Shown: positions 11,401 to 21,775 of the stretch, in pieces
Numbering within the stretch: position 1 is the stretch's first letter
How the letters are laid out: every line of letters starts with the position of its first letter
From: Takakia lepidozioides
Lineage: Eukaryota; Streptophyta; Takakiopsida; Takakiales; Takakiaceae
DNA: 64,000 bases
Reading direction: 5' to 3'
NCBI GenBank assembly: GCA_030704615.1
Contig: CM060732.1
Location: 20,274,001 to 20,338,000 of the forward strand
Position numbers and translations under genes: made by a program
Notes under the pieces: generated by a model
Seen by the model: only the letters and a program-made list of their open reading frames with translations
Database searches by the model: none
Told to the model about the DNA's origin: nothing

Positions 11401-14400
11401 AGGTAGGTGACTTGCAGATCTGATTCTTTGGAGATTCAAGTATTTGTTCCTGGTAGAAATGTGGATTGTTGCAATCTTGTTCGCTTCAGTTCAAGCAGAA
11501 TTTCAACACCCAGTAAGAACGAAAGAATCTTTCCGGACCTGTGTACAGGCCTGGCGAGAGGAAGCAGAACGCGCCAGGCAATCTCAACGTGAGGCTGAGG
11601 GAAAGCTTTCTGCCATGGAGGCAAGTAACTCTGAAGGAAGTTATTCGTGTGATATTTCCAGTTTATGATAGGTGTACCTAAATTGCACATTATCTGAGGC
11701 ATACCCTGGCTAGAGCTTAATATTTTCCATCTTTTAGGAGGGGTGGTCCTCAAGTGGGATGCTAGCTGAAGGCTTGGATCCTAACAGAGTACTGATTGGG
11801 CTAGAGGCTATTAAAAGGGCACAGCATTGAACATTGCAATAACTGCACATGGCACAATTAAGAAACATAATGCCAGCATGGAAGAATTTTGGACCATAGA
11901 TTCACCATGCCAAGAGAGGGGTCCAACTGATCTGCAGGCTTACTTCTGAGATTTTACCCATTTTGTATACCCCCTTTCCCGAACTCAAATGAAGGCACAC
12001 ACTTTCAGAGTGGCAAGGGATTGCTCTACCCTCCCTTGTATAGGGGATTAGGATGCCCCTCACCAAACTCCTCATTTATGAGTGTCACTCTATATAAAAG
12101 AGAGATGGACAGTCACACTTGTGTGGATGGTTTGTCAGTAATCTTCGTGGAAGGCAGATGGAGGGATCTTCACAGAGATTTAAATTAAGCAACAGTGCTA
12201 CTTCAGAATGATCTGCTGATTGGCCTTGGGACTGGCAGGCAGAAATGCAGAAGCTGAGGGTTGAATTGGCAAGCTTGAAGCGCAATGCCGACCGAAGTTC
12301 CCTACAGGTGCTCAAGTTTACTGACTGTTAGATGGGTTTGTAGTGACTATTAGCAGCTATTTTTGTGGATCTGAACATATTTGCATTCATGTGCAACCAA
12401 CTCAAGTATAGCTTTCATGGTATACCATTGAATTGATAGGAGGCTGAGGAAGATTTATTTCTGGGCTTGTGTTGCAGGCACAGTCAGAGCTGGAGAAGCG
12501 GTTTCGAGAACTGACAGAACTTTTGGTATGAGACTTTGGACCTTCACCTTCCAGAGGTAAATTTTATCATGCAAGGATTCCGAAGGTCTAATCCTTCCTT
12601 TATGCATCTGAACAAACGATGGTAACATTGTTTTGTGAGTCTGCATCAGTATTTCAAGCAGACGCAGCTGGAAGCAGTGTCCAGTGAGAAAGCCGCAGCT
12701 GTCTTGCAGCTAGAAGAGGCTTGGCGACTGCAAGCCAAGGTACTGATTCAACTCTACTTTTGTAGGCTAATGAGGCAACAAGTCTTAGTAACATATCTTT
12801 CTTTGTGACGTGGCCATGAGATAGGTGCTTCTAGAAGATATCCTTATGTTGGAAGTATACATACACCTTGCACTAGTAACATCTTTCAGGACTAGGAGTT
12901 TTCGTAAATTTTGGAAGAATGTCCAACTAAGGCTTGTCTTGACCAAAATTCGATGAAAGAGATAGTCATACGAAGCTGGAGCCTGCAATTTTAGTGATAT
13001 AATTGAAAAAGATATCCTTCTCTTTTGTCATGGCCCCTATACAAAATCTACATGGTTCCTTTGACAACCACTTGTAGGCTACATGATAACTGCACCATGT
13101 CAACAGTAAGCCACTTTCAGTTCTCAATACTTGTTGGTTGCTCCTTCAGAGAACTGTTAAGGCCAGATTGTTGGCAGGACCAAAATTGTTTAACTGTGAC
13201 CCATATAGCCCCGATTGCTGTTCTTTACCACTGTACTAAGCGACTCTGGCTAATTCTACACCGTTTTTTCTTCAATGTAATGACAGAAAATGTCAGGTCA
13301 CAACCCACGCAATGTATAACATGTTTAACATCTGTATAACTTCTATCCTAAGTGAACGTTGTTTCATGATTCATGTGCTTTATCAAGCAATATGTATCTG
13401 TAATGCAAGTCTAATTCAAATTTCTGCCGCAAAGAGCAGGCAGAGGCTGAGAGGCATCGGAGCTTGCGGAACGCTGCTGCTGGAGATGATGACGAATTGA
13501 AATCGTTCGAGTGCGTCATAGCTTCTTTCCCAGTTGTTTGATGAGTCTGTGGTTCACTGTAGTTCTTTCTACATTGTCACTGTTGGTCTTTCGCTCTTCA
13601 CTTCCATCCTAGCAGTTTTCTGTGGAATGTGTACAAAGATGACATTTGAAAGTTCCACGTCTCATTGAGGATGTCACGCCATCACTGATCTTATCAAGCC
13701 CTTCACTACTGCTTTCTTTTGTCCTTTGTATGTTCTCTCTTTCTCCATCATGTCAAAGCTGGCCTACCTGCGCAGGTCTTTTGGGCTCCAACAGCGAAGA
13801 CTTGGACCCAGCTTTCAGGTCATGACTATGCTAATCTCAGCTCCTTTCAGTCGTCCAAGTAGTCTATGGGCAGGTTATGCACTTTTGTGGAAGTAGGCAG
13901 TATAATAAATCTAGCGATTGCACGCAAGGCTGATGGTACGATTAAACCACCGAATTCAGGCGGGGATTTGCAGTGAAATGAATTTCCACTTTCGTGAGGC
14001 TAAAAGGCCATATTTCTGTTACAAGGGCTTTCTTTTTTCCTGGAGCAAGCATTTGGAAGTGTTTAGAAGGTAGTGCTGTCGGGTGCACTTGAGAGACAAT
14101 GGCCTCTTTTCTTGTTTGGGGGTGCACAGACTGTTGCCAAGTTTTTGGACTCAACGGTTGTGACAGCGGGAAGATTCTTGTGGCGTCGGCCATTGGCACG
14201 ACTTATTGCTCTCTTCTACCTGGTAACTTCGCTACTCATTGGTGTATAAAAACCTTCGAGCCTCCTGCTATGGCCACCTATAGGACATCAAAGGACTCTT
14301 TTCACAGCCATATGAACAGTGAGGGGGGTTGTTTGCTGTGAGGGTCAGGGAGGAATCCACACACGCTACCCAGAAAAGTGTCACTTTTATGACATGGCAA

Positions 14401-14831
14401 CTGAGGAAGATGTAATCTGAGGCCAAGAACTCATATTTGATGCATATGTCTTGGGTGGTGCTTGGGTTCTCATGGTAGAGCTCACAGTTGAGTGCATGGT
14501 CTGATTATGTTTAGGCATACTTTAAGGACTCTTAACAGCTTGCATTGATGCTGCGCAGGTGTTTGTCCACTTCTTCTTGATGTATGTGCTTCATCGGCTG
14601 CAGGTAATTCCCCTCCCTCCCCTTTCCTCTCTGTGTATTTGTATATCCCCTCCCTCCCTATTTCCTCTCTGTATCTGTTTTGAAATTATTCCTGGAGGTA
14701 GGAACTCTCTAAGATGAAGAGTGTTTTTTATGAAGTGTTCTGGTGGTGTTACCTTTGAAATGCGGCAGGAACAAGCAGTCATTCTCTTTCAGAAAAGCTC
14801 TGGAGGCAGTGAACACGGTGGGTTTGCTTAG
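2473..14831 (+). CDS. GC1: Golgin candidate 1/2 (golgin-84 type), ~21 exons
   Basis: This is a coiled-coil tether of Golgi membranes, C-terminally tail-anchored. Exons: 2473-2500, 4046-4138, 4896-4909 (tentative 14 nt), 5589-6383, 6574-6636, 7091-7168, 7473-7676, 7920-7976, 8103-8177, 8417-8488, 9210-9272, 11304-11402, 11549-11620, 12239-12307, 12478-12525, 12650-12739, 13440-13510, 13776-13818, 14130-14222, 14559-14603, 14769-14831. They join in phase to about 744 residues; Arabidopsis GC1 is about 707. The start MASWLRAAE joins exon 2 ELFEVVDRK, matching the family N-terminus. Residues ~100-310 are acidic and low in complexity. The coiled coil starts near residue 332 (VCAGLSSRLQEYKAENAQ). 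Near the end FLWRRPLARLIALFYL plus VFVHFFLMYVLHRLQ gives a membrane anchor at ~703-720. Upstream is a divergent eL41 gene. The 4896-4909 exon is chosen mainly because it restores phase; one junction could be GC-AG (see findings). Confidence 0.93.
2963..3131. repeat. Foldback (inverted-repeat) element in golgin intron 1
   Basis: Two arms of about 60 bp are reverse complements with few mismatches: left arm about 2963-3022 (begins TGTTAGATGTCTGCTGAGG) and right arm about 3071-3131 (ends CAGACATCTAACA). They are separated by a loop of about 45-50 bp. I see no clear target-site duplication. It could be a foldback MITE or a long-hairpin small-RNA precursor; the sequence alone does not decide. It lies inside the 1.5-kb first intron of the golgin gene. 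Confidence 0.8.
9490..10175. repeat. Two copies of a dispersed repeat in a golgin intron
   Basis: Within the 2-kb intron between 9272 and 11304 two diverged direct copies occur, about 9495-9740 and 9856-10172. Both contain a core like TACTCATAAGACGT and later TAGACCCCAACAGGGCCAGG (9620-9639 and 10056-10075). A third, reverse-oriented copy lies at about 57180-57430 in the SCO1 gene, and short relatives occur near 11205, 52910 and 59710. The first copy ends in a short TTTAGGC tandem (9642-9666). No coding capacity is seen; a SINE or degraded non-autonomous element is possible. Confidence 0.7.
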
Positions 14832-16942
14832 ATTGGGATGCCTGGGTTCTATGGAAGTTAATTGCTGCAGGAGCAGCACCAATAATCCATGTAATTCTTA
14901 CTGGTCATTTCCTATGCGTGTTGATATTAAGAGCAAGAGACATTCAGGTAGGATTAAAGAAGGAATTATTCGTTTCTCTTCCTACATCTCCTCACATTTT
15001 CAGTCACTGTCGTCTTTCTTAGAAAGGTTGCAATCAGTCAAGTGTCAGTGTGAAAATGGGGTGCAGTGATCTGGAACCAGGTTATGAAGACACTTTAACA
15101 GTACACATCAACCTCTGACAAGAAACAAACTGGTTGAAAGATCCAAATCCAGTCTCCTGGTCAAATGGACATTCTTTACTTTTGATCAAGTAGTGCTACT
15201 TTGGGAGCATAAAAAAAGGTTTCTGAGGAATTTTGTGTAACTATATTCACAATCATGTGAACCAATGCAGAAGTTCATCTAGAATAATTTGTAGTACAAC
15301 TTGCCCGAACAATTGGTATTTAAGAGCAGATCATTGTGATGGCCCTTTCTCGTACTCACAGAGACGGGTCGACTAGTCACCATTGAGTGATCCTAATGCC
15401 AACACCAAATAATTGTAGGTGTAATCTTCACACAATCTCATCTTTTGTGGAATTTTCATTTGGGAGTATGTTGAGGGTTATCAAGTACTTCACTGGAAAG
15501 ACTGTACAGCTTGCAGCTACATTTTGACAATTCATACAATTGTTTAAAGAAATGCAATGTCTTCACTTTGTCATCTACTGCGGCATAGGACAGGTGCGAA
15601 ACTTAATGCCAGGTGCAGTGTGCCCAAAGATGGTTGACACTTTGCACTCCCAAATTGAAAAGCCAAGGACTTGCAATGAATGGAGATTTTCAAAGCTTCC
15701 GGAGTGAAGGATGGTGGAAACATCCACACTGGCAATTGGCGCGGTACATTCCCCTGAAGAATTACCTCATCATTTATCTCCCATCTCTAATCTGCATTAA
15801 CAGGCTTCGCGCTAAAGCAACTGACCACACAACCCCACCTCAAAACTCTCAAGAGAGAGTAGGCTGTACATCCACAATTGAGACAATTCAAGACCATGAC
15901 AAGTCACCTTGCTCTGGCCAAAACCAGATACAACCCTACCATTTGGCCAACAGCGTGTATTTCTAAGTCTTCTTGACATCCGAATGTAGAAGGTGGAAAC
16001 AATCCAAAGGGGAAGTTTGCTTCAGTGCAAATCTCTCTTTTAAATCTCTCATTCCAAAACTGCGCAGTTGATCACTATACAATTCTATTTGCAGACACCT
16101 GGATTATCTATGTAGGAAACTCCAGACTGTACTTACAGTTGATCAGAACAGTGGCATGGTTGATGAACGATTGGCAGACTCGAGAGACATGGTTGCAACC
16201 AAATTCCCGGATGTGTATGACCGAGGAATTTGGAAATGCTTCAGAATTCACCACATCTAACAGCCGGACCCCATGTAATGCAACAGTTCAATGACCTCGC
16301 TTCCACTCCAAAACAGTGGAGTGTGGCATCACAGAACTGGTCCACAACCCTAAGACCCAAGCACGACCTACATCCCCTCTCCCGCAACAGCCCACATTCC
16401 TTCAGTCCACTCACCATGCAGCCATGCGCTTAAGCAGTCAAGAGCCTCTCAACACAAGCCCCATAAACGCAACTTCTGACGAAATTCCAGGAAAGCGTGC
16501 AAGAACACTACAATGAGGGCTACTTCAGAGAACACAGACATGAGGACAGGATTAACAGGGACGAAGATACTTCAAAACTAAGACTTAAATGAGAGAAAAG
16601 TATCAAGATTTTGTAGTCTTCACAAAACCAAGGCATGCGGGGCATATAGATCACCACCGCCCACTCCCTCCCTCCCTGCTCTTCAACTGTAGCCTCGTAG
16701 GTATTCCATTTCCGTCCCATAAAAGAATACACTACTTCGGGAATGGGCAGTCAGCCCAAAAGAGCTAACTAACAGAGGATCGCTATATACGGAACCTTGC
16801 TTGGACTAGGACGAAGCTCGTACCCCAAGGCACCAACTGCTTTCTTGACTAAAAGCTTTAGCATCGCGAGTCAAGCGATATTTCCTCCGACCTCCCCCAC
16901 AGCAAAAAACTTCCGCGACATAGCAACACACCGCAGGCCAAC
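14832..16942. other. Golgin 3' UTR and unassigned intergenic sequence
   Basis: The first few hundred bases after the golgin TAG should be its 3' UTR. The rest lies between that gene and the 3' end of the second eL41 gene. Several short open frames (for example 15613-15966 and 16025-16294) have no motif I recognise and no evident splice partners. No RNA gene or array was seen. Confidence 0.5.
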
Positions 16943-17364
16943 CTACTTGGATCGTTGCCTCATCTTCCTGCGTTTGCGCTTCAACCGCCTCATACGTTTT
17001 TTCTTCCACTGTATTCCATCCAGACCCAGCCAACAATACCCCGGCCAGCTCAAACTACCGATAACTGGTTGCCAATTCGAAATCTTTCTCTACTTTCAGT
17101 GTTTTGGTGTGACTTCCAGAAATTATAACACACATTGGCAACACATTATAGAAACACCCTCTACAAAAGCATTGAAAGTTTCAGGAGAGATTCTGACAGA
17201 ACCTTTCACACAACAACTTCACTTTGTCGGCCCATTTTGTACTCACACATCAACACAAAACCCATGTAGGAAGCATAGATTCTACGAATCCAAGTGACCC
17301 AAGAGAAAAGTAGACATGCGTAAGAGGAGACAGAAAAGAGGGAGTGGCAAACCTTAGCCCTCAT
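16943..17364 (-). CDS. RPL41: Ribosomal protein eL41 (copy 2), two exons
   Basis: Exon 1 (17353-17364) encodes MRAK and is followed by a GT donor at 17352-17351. Exon 2 (16943-17008), preceded by an AG acceptor at 17010-17009, encodes the same 21 C-terminal residues as copy 1 and ends in TAG. Differences from copy 1 in the coding part are synonymous (GCT for GCC, AAA for AAG, TTG for CTG, CGA for AGA). The intron (344 nt) and both flanks are recognisably related to copy 1 but diverged. Purifying selection on the protein and a gene duplication are therefore likely. Intact signals suggest that both copies can be expressed, but I have no expression evidence. Confidence 0.94.
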
Positions 17365-17475
17365 CTCGACGAAGCAGACCCTGTAGAGCGCAGCAGCGTT
17401 GATGTGATCGCTCTGCCGCAGTGCGAGGGAAAGAAAGAAGAAGACTGGCGGCTCCTAACCCTACATCAAGCCCCT
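17365..17475 (-). promoter_or_regulatory. 5' flank of eL41 copy 2 with telo-like motif
   Basis: The sequence upstream of the minus-strand start keeps the purine-rich and CTCTGCCGC blocks seen upstream of copy 1 (near 17411). It carries CTAACCCTA at about 17455-17463, a variant of the telo-box. This is consistent with a 5' UTR/promoter of a ribosomal-protein gene. No TATA box was assigned. Confidence 0.5.
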
Positions 17476-17838
17476 TGCATGTCATGGATGACTCTCGGAT
17501 GAGTTTGTATTCATGAAAAGTAACACCTACGAATGAATCTTGGTGTTTTCTGATGGGACGAATTTTGGGTTGGATGAATTATGCACCTGTTTATTTATTT
17601 ATTTGCTGCTTCAAGCGCAAGGTGTTCGTTCATGGCACTAGTGTAATCCGTTCCGACAGGCCTTCTGGAACTGGACATGGCACCAGCATGCAGTGTTCCA
17701 TCTTCCCGCTCAGCTTCGCTTCATCAACTCTAACACCAACCAAAGCGTCCACTACGTCGCTGTCTCACAGGTACAAACTTGAGCAGTGATCGACATGAAT
17801 ATAAATTGGGGCGGGTGTAATGACCGAGCTAACTACTT
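17476..17838. other. Intergenic, no gene recognised
   Basis: This stretch lies between the eL41 copy 2 promoter and the first copia LTR remnant. A 78-residue open frame (17553-17789) has no recognised motif. It ends near a possible LTR edge (TGTAATGACC at about 17817). Confidence 0.4.
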
Positions 17839-17840
17839 AG

Positions 17841-18340
17841 GATTTGAAGATCACAGCTCACATTCATGTGCATATAACAGGTCCCGGTATAACATGGTAC
17901 CGGTTCAAAGGAAATGTGCACGCTGCTCCACGCAATTGGTAGATCTTGATAGAAATAACAGATAGAGACTAATGTAATTGTAGATTATATATTCATAGAA
18001 TAAGCTCTTCTCACAACACGAGAAATAGAGCTTGTCTCTTACATGAAGAGTCAGGAGTGAAGTGTCAAGGTAACCGTCAAGTTCCCTTAGGATTTGAAGA
18101 TCACAGCTCACATTCATGTGCATATAACATGGTCCCGGTATAACATGCTACCGGTTCAAGGGAAATGTGCACGCTGCTCCACGCAAGTGGTAGATCTTGA
18201 TAGAAATAACAGATAGAGACTAATGTAATTGTAGATTATATATTCATAGAATAAGCTCTTCTCACAACACGAGAAATAGAGCTTGTCTCTTACATGAAGA
18301 GTCAGGAGTGAAGTGTCAAGGTAACCGTCAAGTTCCCTTA
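17841..18340. repeat. Tandem 250-bp direct duplication in a copia LTR
   Basis: The block beginning GATTTGAAGATCACAGCTCA occurs at 17841 and again at 18091, with period 250 bp. Each copy ends AGTTCCCTTA. The two units are almost identical; the second has a slightly longer stretch around 18128. The block is part of the LTR of the minus-strand copia fragment to its right. Confidence 0.92.
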
Positions 18341-20200
18341 CTAATACTGACTTACTAATCTATTGGATGAACTCATCCTTCTAACACCCCCACTTAGATT
18401 GTGGGTGAGTGTAAGTGTAAGTGTATCACTGAAAGTAAATAATGAAAAGGACATGAATAAGCTAAGATTTGTCTAAAGTTTGATCAGGCTATAAATTACC
18501 ATGAATTCACACATAAATGCCCAACTTTAAACCTTGAAATACTTTCAGCAAAATGTCATAAGTCAAAGGACTGTGGTGCCAAGCCCAGCAACACATTTCT
18601 CCTGCTTGAACTTGGTCAAAGACTTCGTAAAAATATCAGCAAGGTTATCTTCTGTTTTACAGTATTGCAACTCGATAAAGCCTCTTGAAATAACATCACA
18701 GATATAATGATATTGTACTTTAATATGTTTGGTCCGTGCATGAAAGACTTGATTATGTGATAAAGTAATGCAACTTTGATTATCACAGTTAAGTAGTGTA
18801 GAAGAAGGTTGAGGATGTACAACGTCTTGTAATAGTTGTCTTAACCAAATAGCCTCTTTTGAAGCTTAGCTGCCTTGTATTCAGCTCTCTACTTGACAAA
18901 GCAACAATACTTTGGCGTTTACTGCTCCAACTTATTGCACCACCTCCAAGAATGTATATATATCCGGTAGTAGATTTGCGACCATCAATATCACCTTCCC
19001 AATCAGCATCACAATATCCAACCAATACTATAGCCTGGCTAGAGTGATGAAATGAGTAGTTAATACCTCGAGCAGATGAGCCTTTAAGATATCGTAATAT
19101 TCTCTTCACAACATTCCAATGTGATTGACCTAAATTGGATGAATATTGAGCAACTTCCCCCACCGCAAAGGCTATATCTGGTCGAGTGCACACCATTGCA
19201 TAGATGATACAACCCACTGCTTGTTGATAGGGAATAGTTAGCCTCGCTTGACGATCTTCAGGAATGACAGGACATTGCGTTTAGCATTTACCTCCAAAGG
19301 TGCCCCAAGAGGTTTGCTATCTTTCATATAAAAACGGTGAAGAATAGGTTCAATATAATTATGCTAAGTTAAAGTGATGTTGTGGGTATTAGAATGACGA
19401 TGAATTTGTATGCCCTTTGAATATAATGAACTGGGCCATTATCAATCATTTCATAAGTACAGTGAAGTTTATTCTTTGTGTCCAACAATAAAGCTGAGTT
19501 ATTGCAAAATAAAAGTGCATCATCCACATATAAAGCAAGGATTGTAATAAAACTTTGAAAAGGCTTAACATACACATTAGAGTCAGAGGAACTGCGATGA
19601 AAACCAACACCTTGAAGATCTGCGTCTATTCGTTCATACCACACTCGAGGAGCCTGTTTAAGTCCATACAAACTCCCAAGCATGCGACAGACTTTTGTTT
19701 CATGGCCAGGCTGAACAAAACCCTCGGGCTGAGTCATATAAATTTCCTCTTTTAATGTGCCATGTAGAAAAGCCGTCTTGACATCCATTTGATGGACAAC
19801 CCAATTATGGATGACAGCCAAGGCTAACAAAGTACGAATGGAAGTTATTTTAACAATAGGAGAGAAAGTGTGTTGATAATTTACCCCCCACAGCTACTTG
19901 TGAATAGCCCTTGGCAACAAGACGTACTTTATAGCGTTCAACAGTGCCATCAGCTTTAAGCTTAATTTTGAAGAGCCATTTACATTGCATAGGTTTACGT
20001 CCAACTGGCTAAGTAACTAAGTCCCAAGTATGATTCTTGATAACAAAGTCATATTCGGAGGTAATTGCCTCTTGCCAATATGGATGATTAGACCGAGTGA
20101 TGGCTTCACGATAGGGGCTTCACCATAGGACAAGGGCTCTGTCAAATCAGATTCAATCTCTAATATTGAGTATATGCAACTTGTCATCTATCCATTATTA
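17841..20200 (-). mobile_element. Decayed Ty1-copia fragment (RT, RNase H, 3' LTR)
   Basis: Read on the minus strand, 19369-19830 is copia reverse transcriptase (HQMDVKTAFLHG, SLYGLKQAPRVWYERI, ALYVDDALLF). 18789-19217 is copia RNase H (RPDIAFAVGEVAQY, YCDADWEGD, DGRKSTTGYIY). Upstream, around 19900-20000, the RT start (FKIKLKADGTVERYK) is interrupted by stops. A purine tract (AAGTGGGGG) just before TGTTAGAAGG, with the LTR starting at 18386, marks the 3' LTR, which runs down to about 17817-17840. No gag, protease or integrase was found, so the 5' part is missing. Stops and frameshifts show it is dead. Confidence 0.88.
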
Positions 20201-20542
20201 TATGCATTTGTAGGTTGCATGGGATTGTGAATTGCTCTTATCATAGTGCGCTTCTGTTATTTGATCTGTGGCTTCCAGTGCACCATACTTGATTCATTCT
20301 TAGGATGAGCTCTTGCCAATCAACATTGGGATCTGATCACCACTGTAGTGGTTCAGTCCAATGAATCTGCAATAACTGAGGAGTTGCTGAGATAAGCTCT
20401 GCAGGCTGCAGTTGATACTTTGACCCTGGGAGACTGAAAGAGAGGTGTGTAATGGTGGTGGGTTCTCATGAAGTATTCTTTTTGCAGAGATGGCAGCCTG
20501 CAATTTCCCGCATGGGTTCATGTGGGGTGTGGATGGTCATGG

Positions 20543-20812
20543 TGTTAGAGAGTCTGTTCACTTCAGTGTAACTGATGCTCCCTGAATAGCAAGGTGAATA
20601 TTGTTAGATACTTTTGTTATTCATGTCATGACAGACAGAGAAAAGGCAGATGAGTGTAGATAGGAATAGCACTAGGACCTAAATATCTAAAGATGAAGTT
20701 TGTGTATTTAAGTAGGCACTTCAGGCCATTGATTCAATCTCTTTCAATCTCTCTGGAATAAAATGTGTCTCTCCAGAAACGTGTCTTTGTCTCTGTTTCT
20801 ATATAATTAGCA
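20543..20812 (+). repeat. Left LTR of copia element
   Basis: Starts TGTTAGAGAGTCTG and is repeated, with a few substitutions and small indels, at 24281-24553. It contains GTGTATTTAAGTAGG, a likely TATA-type region. The right edge is placed at the CA before TAGTTGTATG and is uncertain by some tens of bases. Confidence 0.85.
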
Positions 20813-20872
20813 TAGTTGTATGCCAGAGTACTCATCGTTTTCCTCCTGTGAAAATCCTGAAGTTAAGTCATC

Positions 20873-21775
20873 ATGACTTCTAGTACAACCAGCTCTAGGA
20901 AGAATTCAGGTCAACAGGTTATGGGCCCACAGGGTTCAGATGAGGTAGTGTCAAAGCTCCTACAGACATCACTCCCAAAATTTGGAGGTGAGAACTTCCA
21001 TCTATGGAAGTTTAAGATGTCCATGGTACTGAAAGAGAGGAAGCTTTGGAACATAGTGAAGGGCACTGAGCATAGACCTTCAGAAAGTGATACCGCAAAT
21101 AGGTTGCAGTATGATGAGAGGGATCAGAGAGCACAGGCTCTAGTTGTTCTAAGTTTACAGGACTCTGAATTGATGCATGTGTGTACAGCTACAACGGCTA
21201 AAGAGACATGGATAAGTTGGAGGCTCATTATGAGCAGAAGGCATTAGCAAACAAACTATACCTTCTCAGACAGCTGATGAACATATAGATGCAGTCAGGA
21301 GACACCATGACAAGTCACATCAATAAGCTTAAAGAGTTGTCACTACAGCTAGATGCAGTGGGAGAGTCAGTGAGTGATGGCATGTTAGTAATGATTTTGT
21401 TATTAAGCTTGCCAGAGAACTATCACAACCTCATTACTGTTTTAGAGACTAGGACAGATGCTCTAACGTTGGAACTTGTAAGTGGGAGGTTGCTGCATGA
21501 GGAGTTGGAGATGAAGATGAAGATAGAAGGGACATCTTCAAGTGATGAAAAAGCCTTCTATGTACAGAAGCTGAAGGGGAAACCCAAACAAGAGTCATAT
21601 GGACAAAAAAAGCAACAACCGCAGAACAAGTTCAAGCGGAGAGGCAACTGTAACAATTGCCATGAGCCTGGCCATTGGGCACGAGAATGCCCGCATCCAA
21701 AGAGGTCCGGAGAGAAAGGGCAAACACATACAGTTGAGAATGCTTTTGTTTCAGGTCCAGAAGCTTCAGGGAGCT
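20873..21775 (+). pseudogene. copia gag (frameshifted), zinc knuckle
   Basis: Starts MTSSTTSSRK shortly after the left LTR. The capsid-like part includes LPKFGGENFHLWKFKM and ends near 21215, where one base is missing in what should read TWDKLEAHYEQK. The frame resumes after a TAG near 21283 and reads MQSGDTMTSHINKLKELS through a CCHC zinc knuckle CNNCHEPGHWARECPHPK (about 21650-21700). It would make the nucleocapsid/capsid polyprotein if intact. One frameshift and at least two stops show decay. Confidence 0.9.

Noticed and set aside
17671-17700. Possible vestige of golgin exon 1 (GGACATGGCACC) 313 bp from eL41 copy 2 start
   Set aside because: The resemblance covers only about ten bases and no exon 2 or donor follows; too weak to claim a duplicated golgin start.
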